DNA of 64,000 nucleotides from Planctomycetaceae bacterium (GTDB taxonomy: Bacteria > Planctomycetota > Planctomycetia > Pirellulales > Pirellulaceae): positions 67,647-131,646 of the forward strand of contig JACKHN010000018.1 in assembly GCA_020638975.1 (NCBI GenBank), written 5' to 3'. Of this stretch, positions 49,501-51,326 are shown in pieces. Numbering within the stretch: the stretch's first letter is position 1; every line of letters begins with the position of its first letter. Under the pieces are notes generated by a model. The model was not told the origin of the DNA. It worked only from the letters and a program-made list of their open reading frames with translations, and did no database searches. Made by a program: the position numbers and the translations under genes.

Positions 49501-50005
49501 CGAGAACATGAGGCCTTATCATAATCCGCTTCGAGGTCTCGACGCCAACCATGATGGGAGTATTTCATCGATCGATGCGTTGGTCTTGATCAACCGAATC
49601 GATGAGAAAGGATCTGGCAAGCTGGATACGCCCACGTCCGTTGCAGGCCTGACGGAGTTCTTCTACGTCGATACGAACCAGGACGGTTCTGTCTCGCCAA
49701 TTGACGTATTGATTGTCATCAACTTCTTAAACAACCCGATCGGGAATGCCGAAGGTGAGGCAATCTCAGCGCCATTCATACCGCCAGTGGCCTCGCAAAA
49801 CGTGTCGCGAGTCGAGGCGGCATCTGTGTTTCCGAACGCGGCGGTCAACGAAACGGCATTTGCTCCTTCGTCGCCAGCCCATCGGTCCACTTACGACATT
49901 CAACCGCCAACCTCACCTTCCTCTCCCTGGCCCTCAGCTCACGATGAAGCGTTAGACGAATTTCTGGCCGACGACAGCCTCTTCGAACTTTGGCAATTCG
50001 CTTGA
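22529..50005 (+). CDS. Giant modular surface protein (9158 residues) with LEPR-XLL-like N-terminus and C-terminal dockerin
   Basis: A single uninterrupted frame of 27,477 bp. A basic N-terminus ends in LEVRCLLA (63-70), like the LEPR-XLL motif of planctomycete giant surface proteins. Then, by residue: about 160-570 three 135-residue repeats; 790-1255 CSPG/cadherin-like repeats; 1568-2224 eight Gly-Ser modules (SGSGTGLLATI); about 2325-5720 a beta-solenoid-like Ala/Gly/Val-rich region of NSxxxAxGDVxIxA turns, interrupted by two more Gly-Ser modules (4669-4836) and by small WEDxG modules; 6237-6366 an F5/8C-like domain; 7176-7527 Gly-rich; 7784-8124 a beta-propeller-like part with SPDGTHVYV repeats; RTX-like glycine/aspartate repeats; PKD-like WGDGS motifs near 8457 and 8767; 9003-9071 a type I dockerin. 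Probable exported adhesin or surface-layer fibre. Secretion route is not shown. Confidence 0.9.
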   Translation: MIDQHGPFWKSLFHRQRRRGQAKSRKQQGFLRLLIEYFEDQRLRRLARNRRLRLFARPTHETLEVRCLLATATLQVTPGDWTVAGHWDNGAPVAGDVAQIGNSAGVATGAATLNNGSSNSVGTIVLGNTASASGTLNVSGSGTVLNATTQILAGAASGTSSGTINVSGGGILGTSGNLVVGELNGIGGGATFSIDGASQLNVGDTLSLRGSGTYALPLASTPTNGKLSSEGLAIAPSTNNNVTLNATAAGGTVNSVFSRPLAVGTGNNATGVLNVDGVSLTGFNLANVGTGGGTSHGTINVRNGGIVETPGNLGVGQFNAAGGGATFSIDGTSQINVGNTLFLQGSGTYTLPLASPPTNGKLSSEGLAIGASTNNSVTLNATAAGGAVDSVFSLPLIVGSGSNAMGVLNVDGVSLTGFSKADVGTGTGTGTINVTGGGVLGTSGHLFVGQFNGTGGGAAFSIDGSSQINVGNTLFLHGSGTYTLPLASMPTSGKLSTRGLSIASSNNNNVTLNATAVGGAVDGVFSGALDVGSGGSATGVLNVDGVSLTGFTSANVGTGTGTSSGTINVSNGATIGANSLVLRLNADTAIATITGSGNVQVRDTLTQNGRIVADGGTLDVDFTTLAQTGARSILQGDGTQAGWYATNAGLLMLNTLAVSGNVNWGEEAADTIPDLVNSVRFTNFVGLSNGSLDVTLLATDHSSVVAGLTNPLAVYDLRLSDGLDFSSVDLTLRFDDALATTLNVAESNLKLFRSGTQVAVAESASGAWVNITTSVDQTDNLIQGTRANNTPPTVATNAGLTVNQGSKANPIGQAQLQTTDGEQSPAQLIYTLDTVPAVGTLYIDSNSNNMPDGAAEILAATETFTQADIDAGKLKYDHNGSGTTGDSFQFDVSDGVASIDNQMFSITVTAVDDDPPTQVANTGSSVAEGGTDTLSQAELEFTDTEQLASSVTYTVTSGPASGRLELTTNQGAAITSFTQDDINNNRVVYVHNGTNTTSGNFTFNVSDGQGNSVTAQSFSITVTAVDDDPPTQVANTGSSVAEGGTDMLSQAELKFTDTEQPATSVTYTVTSGPANGRIELTTNPGAAITSFTQDDVNNNRVVYVHDGTNTTSGNFTFNVDDGQGNSVTGQTFTISVTPVDDDAPNQVANTGSSVAEGGTDMLSQAELKFTDTEQPASSVTYTVTSGPANGRLELTTNQGAAITSFTQDDVNNNRVVYVHDGTNTTSGNFTFNVDDGQRNSVTGQVFNITIIPAVDAETTVGIVNGNLVLTDANGGNTADDWTITADGTNLTIKDNHGTPIDLLGTLDGKFGDGTATVTIPLSSFPEGTFEVVALGGDDRIDVDRLTLLKDQSLKLDGGTGSDTLVATGNDVTVTLGFSDASVELDDLKNIKYEPFESVDLRARNLVIDDSSLDFALALTDFLPSLLGFPVPLSPFLHLNSVLKQDPTNPNRLIFQNIIDLKINPTYINKLLNQLTLPSIPTDVQVPLHPLHFNIPAESLHIKFGRGNDTLTVSSAIPVTTNLTIEGGSGEDKVFINKNLDLGSNNLNIDVEEIVVGFALGNANRVNDWKVSSTYERQTPVRTSGSGTGLLATINVDPDGTPQVTSIDSSGDGYKVGDLVVFKDPGDSGSVFSLSVSKAAEFELQAVPESIDNWAVGKTHSMQAPVSTSGGGTGLLATIEVDGQGQPHIKSIDDSGSGYQVNHTVEFKDPDGNGTAFKLKFTSASELVLVKDLKNWQANAKYEKQPPHTTSGSGAGLLATIEVDADGNPQVTSIANSGSGYKVSDTVEFTEPGGSGSAFSLIVSKAVEFVLEAVPESISNWQATATPTQLTPETKSGSGTGLLATVQVSADGKPKVSIIANSGSGYQVGDTVEFKDPGGSGSAFTLKFTKASELVLVKEVKDWKITPTHAKQAPVRTSGSGTGLLATIEVDVEGRPHIKSVDSSGSGYALGDTVVFSDPGGSGTAFSATVAEAAGVANELVLVKDLKDWEANAIHKEQSPSTTSGSGTGLLATIKVDADGKPRVTSVDNSGSGYKLGDTVEFKDPQGIKALFALTVAKAAEFELEAVPESINNWQTTATPTQLTPETKSGKGTGLVATIQVNADGKPKVTIANGGSGYKVGDTVEFKDPGGSGTAFTLKFTKASEVEFVVPASGWEPNAALMQQSPVKTSGSGTGLLATIAVDDQGQPHIKSIESRGTGYKIGDTVEFKNPIGSGPAFKLKVLNDGDLGVVISTDNIQFGGFSELRPDHKSTDGQTDVKPGDVVLIVNPFGKDFAGKGTVGHLYQFHGPSTKELDLSDADYTTIADWEDKGPAIDHANMTNSIVLGQGSKVQATGDVRFFVEAVKGFGALNIGVVDIATSHVDITLLGSAEVHGAKVDFKAQADHSRLVIEQGATDMAINNLPLVDVLSLVGGVAVSNAHAKIDLELGSHVVATEFSAIAEAKSNATTAPIGLLAAVAVAVASTDASINVAGNITSTNDVYIRSSSDNTVSATGDAGPQEIQAAVGVAVSVLNSNATAYIRDTAKIKAGKDVVVLADTIDRNVTYARGTATADGFLGIAAAVSVENGTTQALVDGTVDVGRDARIHATQEKQVSKKKGILEIDGVIAHASAGVDSKGDLLDDNQGVAIGQFVVTPLKNFFGILKEHVKGKSDEAQEKSKEGDKPQIESFDLSAGVAVAVDHNDVVARIGDGSGSYRGKLQAPNGAVEVTAKATNPFNIRASAAAGKPSGQVGTSSGSTGTETTTGTDATDKSGADTSKGLFDGAASVAVGVYRMDVDAYIGSQAVVDAKKALTVQSEALDDYTSLTKLPGAEFVDVVKGLINGPSATESSNGSTVISKDQFVEVSKGHTGGGSVGHIYKYIGDRPGTSIDLQSEDFSDSKKWEDQGADAWKEKLKNFSKDTGILLNRLNENFGLQNLVNSWSQSTAKDGKVNVAGAVTVLDVHQSSDAYIAEDAKVNQDLGIAFGERTVTVKAVNTNESVHFGGNIQFPGVTGDVKKYNITAQAPSGGTTGGDAAIGATVMILLHTNTVRAEIHDKAAVYADSLQVLADNRALALTFTGSGGKSDKFAFNGVFTLVDFDNSTHATIANGARVNVLNKTIDEEDASVVVRANDDSKIVNLSGGVAVSGAVGIGATVAINLLDRDTRAAIGQQDLEDSDSSGKPTGEARTLKTSGNVKVDAKNTGIIVAGAIAGAGASGKSSSTDPKDAKESKTGGKFGVGISANVSINKVDDDTLAYVHDAAVEATNLTITAQNPTDIWALGLAASAASASDVTVALSGTYGQNTLRLNTQSFADNSHIVLAGDFKQSAKNTGDLISVAIGASLAVSSGGQGTSAAVPIGVSVSRNEVNNTASAYVKNSTVAGDAIQTVSFDAEDNSSIYAFSVAAAIGVAKGTKTSVSLSVGGAESFNTVSPKTHAYADGSTIHAHQVDFTAKTGSNIVSVVGAVSGSLAIGGTDGVSGGLGAAIAINSIGVSELGVDATSEVLAYAKNSSIDAKGALTLHAEADQGIVAIVLAAAVVAGVGEKTGVGVSIAGALAFNDIGSHIKAYIDGDQVDSHLIHADSISLSAHDTSKIISVVGAASVAAAFGGEDAGSVAVGAALAFNKISNEVDAYVINAGDVMTRVGDIHLEAITGGTIDSVAAAASVSIAGGGKDAVAISGAGAVAKNVILSDTDAFVENSTLVSKNDVTINAENTSAINAVIAAASVAVGVGGTNGVAASVGVSVARNFIGWDPGGSLPDLKPDAKVHSSKDKVKELRKGLHVKVEGGTRDGDTYEYIGKDVDLYRYEDSGTQSLVNGDRVKAGGKIYRSLRDTRANLAEEDYANKDNWVFVGSSELGGQEFGDLDSWKLILPDNPADAASVQAFAKNAQITVTRDLILTANAEQEIRAVVVAGSVAIAVAAGGETGVGVSGAGVYNENRIRAHAKAFIDGDGAGGIQAGSVTLKAHDGSGIAAVAGAASVAGAVGGTAGVSVALGLSLAFNEISSEVDAYIANADQGLTTTAGGASDAIYVSATASGGDVLNLQLSEVGISTFDQLDDLAKADQDDPDTHDKNEAHIDVLADAALATNLYDAFKTAGVDLPDVNTVSNSFKFTSTDIKPKSEGKPTNEQKLELHWGDTVKVAPNHQPGGKSGHVYRFIGTDKTSLYLPGVNFTVGDWLEVIPLRVSVVSDEGTGIFDQEHKEIRRGTSWVVTTGDGKTYTFKRDPDHHDDIAKIQVSLNNITVVSAAASVGVAIGGEAGVSVAGAGAVSQNVILSKTNAYVDNSVLKSAGDVHIESKGQSEIAALVASESISAGGGGGTAGVGVGIGISVARNFIGWQPDGTENPAEIRSRITNSSIDAVAGKLTLTADASQAINALVVAGSGAVGVGGVAGVAVAGSGVFAENRIGVDVDAAISGDGAKGIQAGQITLTANDHSTIASLAEAVALAFSFGTYAGVSVAVGASLATNVITSSVESFIEDADAIVKTPTGESMRGITTTGPIVVSARETASIFAGSAAASIAAGFGVAGVAVSGAGAEATNTILTHTKAYVDRSHIDSAGNVDVDATNDATIIAVIFSAAFSVGGGAVGVGASLGAALARNLIGYEHTDYLTDPLKPAIVRAYVKDTTVTAAGLLTVDALADQKIGAVVIAGAVALAGGNTGVALSGSGVTTQNWISSDVQAFIDGSTDVSVWQVDATHEKQSPVSTSGSGTGLLATIEFDPLDPDCNLKVQSIDNSGSGYKAGDVVEFKDPGGSRSILTLIVAKAVEFELEPGPESINNWEPNAALLQQSPVKTSGGGTGLLATIQVDADGKPKVTIIASSGSGYQVGDTVEFKDPTDKGSAFTLKFTKASELVLVTSEIVAHKVLLKAQDTSIIYATSGAAAVSASFGSTADANAAGVALAKNKITNYVAAYIMDAPKVTSTTGEISVMAVELAQVYATTFSAAAATAFAPTGLATSGGMTTATNEIASDVKAFVQNSAEVKSATSVTISATDTSTIKSDIVSTSLAIAPVGIAVGLTTANDTYGSNVSAYIADAEVTAGNGDVSTLATSQPTIETRSLVAALSISIGVAGAGAESHTTIEGTTSAYNENATLTAANKNVIVNATSTSLANPTNTGGAAGLAAVSVVRSNAHIGGKTEAYVGGETKVAANQLSVKAEDKNTATPTTHVGSVGLAAGAIADAVGKIDRKTESFIATNSKIEAGETTLTFDAKSTSRSHQETGALSKGGISIAAAVVDSKIDSKTSSYAQDGAVVNAGAISLNANAKNVVEAPADLKSFGLLAGTLISMTTQDTSTVEAYVGHAIESVTSPAKLTASTGNVTVSATTNSTATSETTMTAAGLVGAGGANSHSTSSPKTYAYLGDSAEISAPHGDISLLANSTADAQATGRGFAAGFAAVNVINPKATVNPTVRAYTAGGGSLIGKNVAINSESTATGNAVTGGVTVGAVSLGSMQPEVHITNTNEASVGEKNTVRADGTVVKNSDGTAHVVDGTVQLAGGAVEISATSHNSGTPSARSIDGGIVDLSSATVTFNVVDHTKTEVKSGATITADKSVTVTSSTDTTAHPKATIYSFGAAVKPSTNVAMNITNDTQTSISGKLTSPQITVTATVPKLDVTAETDSDAIAAVDDADATTKLTTNSTAVVNVEPNAVLDGHDGVTLTASHELLKTVARAKANSHALLGKTTAKATNDLTTTTTVNAQQGSQISTRDLTVEALSPKAPQFEAEAHEKGALIDIGNDKNERTLHALRMIDFNSHVVVPPPTSPLLVIDENGDVVKQVNVKFDRTDDAIVVHDIDNSGPLSGKITFSIPMSDHDGSTDANISSSATLKGDGAEFDFDRAYKAVTLTNHSSKDLRVNKLNVLNPSTHFDLPITYVPSSLEKKFTQDKFGQFASKTELEISSTSSAGGDVILAGDINNPLGTSTIKSSADSIKVANSNVAITTSALTMEAAQTIDPASAEGRIKLGGEKTTLTAIAKDGVLRFDQIGLRGPDGRTTGGDLEIVKVTFTHLDDAAAPDASAPRKVVDLQSLGSILKAVSATEPSDTTASDSASDAPVVNIQSQDLLLHAKKGSVGAAGLPLTVALTGNLVNVLATQGVAITSVQGPLHITDRVTTPYKDITLTVEDTGATRNNQNLSLAENAYIQTGDGAITLIVANNLSLPKGSKLQAPRGPVTIKTNDEKSTDVGGAGVVIDLQGIIKANSVDITTSDRRPDTVIITSVQANTPTTVQTLGGEDIVCVSSMARPEHCSSDAADATVVEIAALQHFSSHPSTATKENLTDGDRSTGGRTNSVPGESLVIDLGSPKLINSIFLAALDGEDQASNRFALEYSADGVTSNLLKSDLSGSFIKNGRELNFDEITARYIRLRVLEVGRNIAISEFSARLRTAGVLNSIRSSLTVDMGEGTSDRLWLDDAGDNMPNVATLTNGNVAGLGMGDEPDEITAISFGPVRTPGISFSNVSEVDLYLAGGTTVNVLGTSSESTETYIHSGTTGTTTVNIHNDERKLDGIVGPIKVLGTNTGQSIVNVDDRGASIKHSSPGTLERTEISGLGMTGRIHFDEQISKLNLKLGPAADGFEVRGISVDTTIDSNDRLVVTGNLADITNELLVRGNELASKLEVNATLEASNLVVDRRTNSRGVLRGIPSEIEFEGLAGLTLNLSNADSGDSLLIVDTVVPTTVNTKGGHDRVTVENISHPTEINLGTSSNNVADRITAHDSNAMLTISADPQGSTGSSILILDRSNVQQSVKGEVKSGEKLGEGSLTGFTAGRIDFKDFDDVQVLLGAGNDEVDVDTDPVGADLLKRTKLELHGEDGNDYFRLHSISKTAETVVFGKDHHDSVEVIIKGIPVAGQFSKLEINFEGLIVNNESNTQPVHWIVEEGSVKVDPVGPGLEPFEVIHSAGAEFVKILGGAGQDNKLDVRSDVRTEGTIRGNSVDLREGIEVLDPRNQFQGIDDISDVQGGITFDDLASKNSSGLGNTSYSEDGFKLSRNDGRVELTSNNGPFSAYAMNIVASEAVPITFTGKTVTGHSFDVVCQIPPPVGSTTGCSPGAGLNGIHFDSFNKPELHAVTKFSWAESVVVDNIFAKDVAIAGAEETLTGLPTTQNYPSQKTTWTVNPTEESINFSPEGSEFSNYHNGDNFYGVPLTVTKHANGITEFHFAGNLTIPAGTTITSANSDRAFSFTALGDVHIEDNVTFDIKPGTAGGGQGGTGGDRGIGGIAGKGSAAGSGGAGGVFSGTQQREAGVAGMSGILSSDTKGQDGSGGNGNGTAGTIGTAGLNSGQTASGAGGAGGIGGTHGAGGNRSDSAGAAGSGAEQLKTGIAEDLIDRNGNSGHDGSAASGSGGNGGNGRDGLPGKDGSPGLNTGTSLVISGGDGGGGGGGGGGGGGGGGGGGGAGGGGGGSGSNGRDSDCVFFVCSWEWPAGGKGGDGGSGGAGGNGGSGGNGGSSGNGGDGGGAFEIIAKGRLIIGDSKLIAPGEAGTSAGTAVSGGTGERGGYGVAGKDGDDGEVSKDDHKKGGKGGRGGDGSDGGRGGSGGSGTPGGQGAGGAGGTIRLVGTYLDASKATINLSGGNDNGPAPDGQAGRFLVGSNTGITISVDKKSVTHVTNVPNVLGTEFETGPRRENTHLKASSSDSLLQAPTPRIAGLVGGADVYGLLTHTDSSKTTSYKPELQLYSSDDLLQELTSTPPSSAIAAVARFHADPATGIKYKGYDVLVVANLTDMHLAVPELGVVDEQSDSEFTEKLRAGGTQGDRALTSLPPKSVWATLIPETNVKVNVKLDKTDIVGAQKFPHVFDTTDGQVQFIDVLRPDLDLYKRLDGLDAIAQSHDGNHLYGVSSTSKALVVIDAHTRAELQLFKASDDQSASVLQQPTAVTISPDGTHVYVVGSAGHGAVYEREATNGRLQLVREFDSDIKEPATVVATDSTLYVGGTGDASEQGLVSFARTSLDGNSTKLVNESVVDFALSPDQKIAYVLANDTLKVVQLDSQTILQTLNGNGLAGATGIAVSPDNQHVYVINANDDRMMVYSTANIADAAGGEFTSVRLRQTIQNGRDGVLGMLAPTDVVGMTLTNNGDATVSRQFVVVSGTEALVVFEQKEEELAFKQVIRNDTAGTNNLLSPTSMLVSHDGKQLLVSTQGTHRDGVQIPGGLITFNELELDDQTPLQLVVRFENITELSVNTGKGSDILSIVETPTVASTRIHSGGGNDLVVVQDLRNGGVVVDLGEGDDLAQLRAATTHVGATVDIFGGQGKDEIDIQLLGPGATARVGGGEGNDHFRVIGNKIDSTSSVHLYGDALDGENPVTPGSNTLEFDSQGQTVQKNSGIWNLTGHGKVHLTDIADPNRKEITAPIVEFESDNYEIHEGGELKIGVEVSSSTDPSNLTVHWDHDGDGHFGELAELVGNPLTLNWRQLRNLGLGDDGTFQIGARVTNTDGVSTYVYQTLVINDTTPETITPAPDQAQVGELYRIPLSYSDHGDDSVTKWVVNWGDGSPVEESGHGADFAEHRYHMIGDVHLTISAVHDDGRVEKRYDVKVVGDPGQIIVSAGELVEGQPLTLTASATGKVLSFGLDVNQDGKVDAFNNAPHPCESDRTRSCGSFSLSWDEFKSITNYTGDPMLDSAEYSASIHAMYASPAGDVQNSVISAPFEFTVANALPTGELANSGPVQQGRPVQISFTNVSDPSGVGADGMVYSFDFDGDGEYEVKDSTSPTATAPAKFQKLAGSHIVFGRITDKRGGSVVLSTEVKLTDQLPIITVEGATAAKTFAEGETAANEGETYQLRLQASNPGDLPIADWLVEWGDGSATRTHAEQPVLTHVYPDNGEFTISVTAMDTDGLAIEGFNVKRFDGSYTMAQVTPPAAGEVEIVAGGSDIVVSTETTELLRVPGASIQRLHFVGTPGDDTVNLANLDTIFAGLVECNAGAGKDTLRLTGSGQALDLRSISHALREFETLDIIGSGNNSLKLDIDGVLTLSQSTRTLRVRHDDGDAVEYGDGWTVEMPQIVDNQYVHVLRQGKAKIEIENMRPYHNPLRGLDANHDGSISSIDALVLINRIDEKGSGKLDTPTSVAGLTEFFYVDTNQDGSVSPIDVLIVINFLNNPIGNAEGEAISAPFIPPVASQNVSRVEAASVFPNAAVNETAFAPSSPAHRSTYDIQPPTSPSSPWPSAHDEALDEFLADDSLFELWQFA
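23015..24230 (+). repeat. Three tandem 399-405-bp coding repeats in the giant gene
   Basis: Units begin at 23015, 23420 and 23819, with a fourth partial start at 24224, each at the segment encoding TINV. Shared protein features are GGGATFSIDG, SQINVGNTL, GSGTYTLPLAS, NVTLNATAAGG and TGVLNVDGVSLTGF. High DNA identity between units suggests recent duplication or gene conversion. Confidence 0.85.
25268..26290 (+). repeat. Three tandem 342-bp CSPG/cadherin-like repeats
   Basis: Units start at 25268, 25610 and 25952, exactly 342 bp (114 residues) apart, and are nearly identical at DNA level. Each encodes QVANTGSSVAEGGTD, LSQAEL, TYTVTSGPA, ITSFTQDD and NNRVVYVHDGTNTTSG. A more diverged unit precedes them at about 24895-25267. 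Confidence 0.85.
27229..29200 (+). repeat. Eight tandem Gly-Ser modules (243-258 bp each)
   Basis: The GLLATI core codons begin at 27290, 27545, 27791, 28046, 28292, 28550, 28805 and 29048. Each module reads TSGSGTGLLATI, then VDADGxPxV, SGSGYKVGDTVEFKDPGG and a hydrophobic strand. It resembles the widespread GxGATA...GGSGYT...P beta modules of phage and surface proteins. Confidence 0.85.
36535..37035 (+). repeat. Two further Gly-Ser modules inside the solenoid region
   Basis: Core codons start at 36599 and 36863. The modules are the same type as the eight at 27.2-29.2 kb, placed about 7.3 kb downstream in the middle of solenoid turns, right after SSDVQAFIDGSTDV. This points to module transposition within the gene. 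Confidence 0.8.
44055..45110 (+). repeat. Glycine-rich domain with a GGN codon run
   Basis: About 350 residues are dominated by Gly with Ser, Asn, Ala and Asp in GGxGGxG patterns. The run at about 44571-44660 is almost purely GGT/GGC codons. The domain is interrupted near 44680-44715 by the hydrophobic, Cys-containing stretch DCVFFVCSWEW, encoded across a run of eight T. Confidence 0.85.
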
Positions 50006-50518
50006 CGTTTCGAAGATGTTCGCTAGTGCCAGAGCTTAGCGAAGCAGAGCCTCGCTCGTTGACACGAAAGTCAAAATAGCTCGGTCGAACGTTGTTCACA
50101 CCGGTCTGACCTCTTTTCCAAGAAGAGTTGCAGTCCGCCCGGCAGGCACCAGGCGTTCGTCTCAAAAACGTGCCACAAGCCTGATACGGTGTGGATCAAA
50201 GCGCAGACCACAGCGTTGGTCGAGCACGTTGAGTCGACCGGACGCAAGTGCGGCCAGGGATGTTCGCTTCAAGATCGGCCATTCTTGAGTTGAGGGTTGT
50301 TAGGATTTATTGCTTCTTAGGCTTGGGAACGCGGCCAGAACCGGTGGGCGGAACGATTGATCGATCATCCCGTCACCTGATGGCTCGGAAATTTGTAGCG
50401 GTACTGATTTGGATGTTGCCGAAGACGGCGTCGATTGTCGAGGATATCATCGTATAATAGTGGCCATATAGCATTTCGTCGCATTGGCTCGATGACGATA
50501 TTCACCGGTGTTCGCAAC
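50006..50518. other. Intergenic region (513 bp) between the giant gene and the sigma factor
   Basis: No coding sequence, tRNA or strong hairpin was recognised. A TATAAT at 50453-50458 lies about 60 bases before the sigma-factor ATG and could be a -10 element, but no suitably spaced -35 was found. Confidence 0.5.
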
Positions 50519-51124
50519 ATGGATAACCAATCAGTCACAGGCTGGATTGACCAGCTTTCCAACGGGAACTCTCAGGCCGCCGAACAGCTTTGGCGGCACA
50601 TTTCCGTTCGGCTGCAGGAGTTTGCGCGTCAGAAACTCGACCCGCAGATCCGTCGCCGCTATGACGAGCATGACGCGGCGAACAGTGCGTTCCACAGTCT
50701 CTGTCGCGGTCTTGCTGATGGCCGCATTGAAGCCGAGAATCGCGACGCATTGTGGGGCTTGCTGGCCGTCATCACCTCCCGAAAAATCTCGGCTCAACGG
50801 CGACGGACTAATCGTCAGAAACGAGGGGGAGGAGCCGAACGCGGCGAATCCGGATTCGCTGAACTTGGCGACGCCGGGATCAACGGAGTCGATAGCAACC
50901 AGCACACGCCCGACGTCCTGGCCGAAGTATTTGAAAGTTGCGCCCAGTTGCTCGACGCGCTCACGGATGAAACGATGAAGACAATCGTGTCGCTTAAGTT
51001 TCAGGGGGCCACGAACAGAGAAGTAGCCGACGAATTGAAATGCACACGGCGAACCGTCGAACGAAAACTGGAAAGAATCCGCCGAATCTGGGTAGAGGCG
51101 GGCTTGCACGACGGCAAGCAGTGA
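50519..51124 (+). CDS. ECF-type RNA polymerase sigma factor
   Basis: ATG 50519 gives 201 residues (MDNQSVTGWIDQLSNGN). The sigma-2 part has ISVRLQEFARQKLDPQIRRRYDEHDAANSAFHSL and ends ALWGLLAVITSRKISAQRRR. After a Gly-rich linker, the sigma-4 helix-turn-helix is LDALTDETMKTIVSLKFQGATNREVADELKCTRRTVERKLERIRRIW. No anti-sigma gene is adjacent; instead a Ser/Thr kinase gene follows 202 bp downstream on the same strand. Planctomycete-specific ECF groups are known to pair with such kinases, so the kinase may modulate this factor or its regulon; that is inference. Confidence 0.9.
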   Translation: MDNQSVTGWIDQLSNGNSQAAEQLWRHISVRLQEFARQKLDPQIRRRYDEHDAANSAFHSLCRGLADGRIEAENRDALWGLLAVITSRKISAQRRRTNRQKRGGGAERGESGFAELGDAGINGVDSNQHTPDVLAEVFESCAQLLDALTDETMKTIVSLKFQGATNREVADELKCTRRTVERKLERIRRIWVEAGLHDGKQ

Positions 51125-51326
51125 AAAGCATGGCGTTCAGCTTCAGCAATGAGCCAAAATACGGTGGGCAACAACGGATATGAGACAGCCGAGCTCGACG
51201 ATCAGGTTTACCGCTAGCGCCTAATCTTTCTGCCCACATATCCTTTTTGCCAAGTCAAAGTAATGTCGGTGTTTTCCACTGATTGGCCATCTGAGGAATA
51301 CGAGAACTCTCTTCGGTTTGCAGCTC

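Noticed and set aside
50435..51124. Longer sigma-factor start at 50435
   Set aside because: The extra 28 residues overlap the probable promoter and do not resemble sigma factors; MDNQSV at 50519 fits better.
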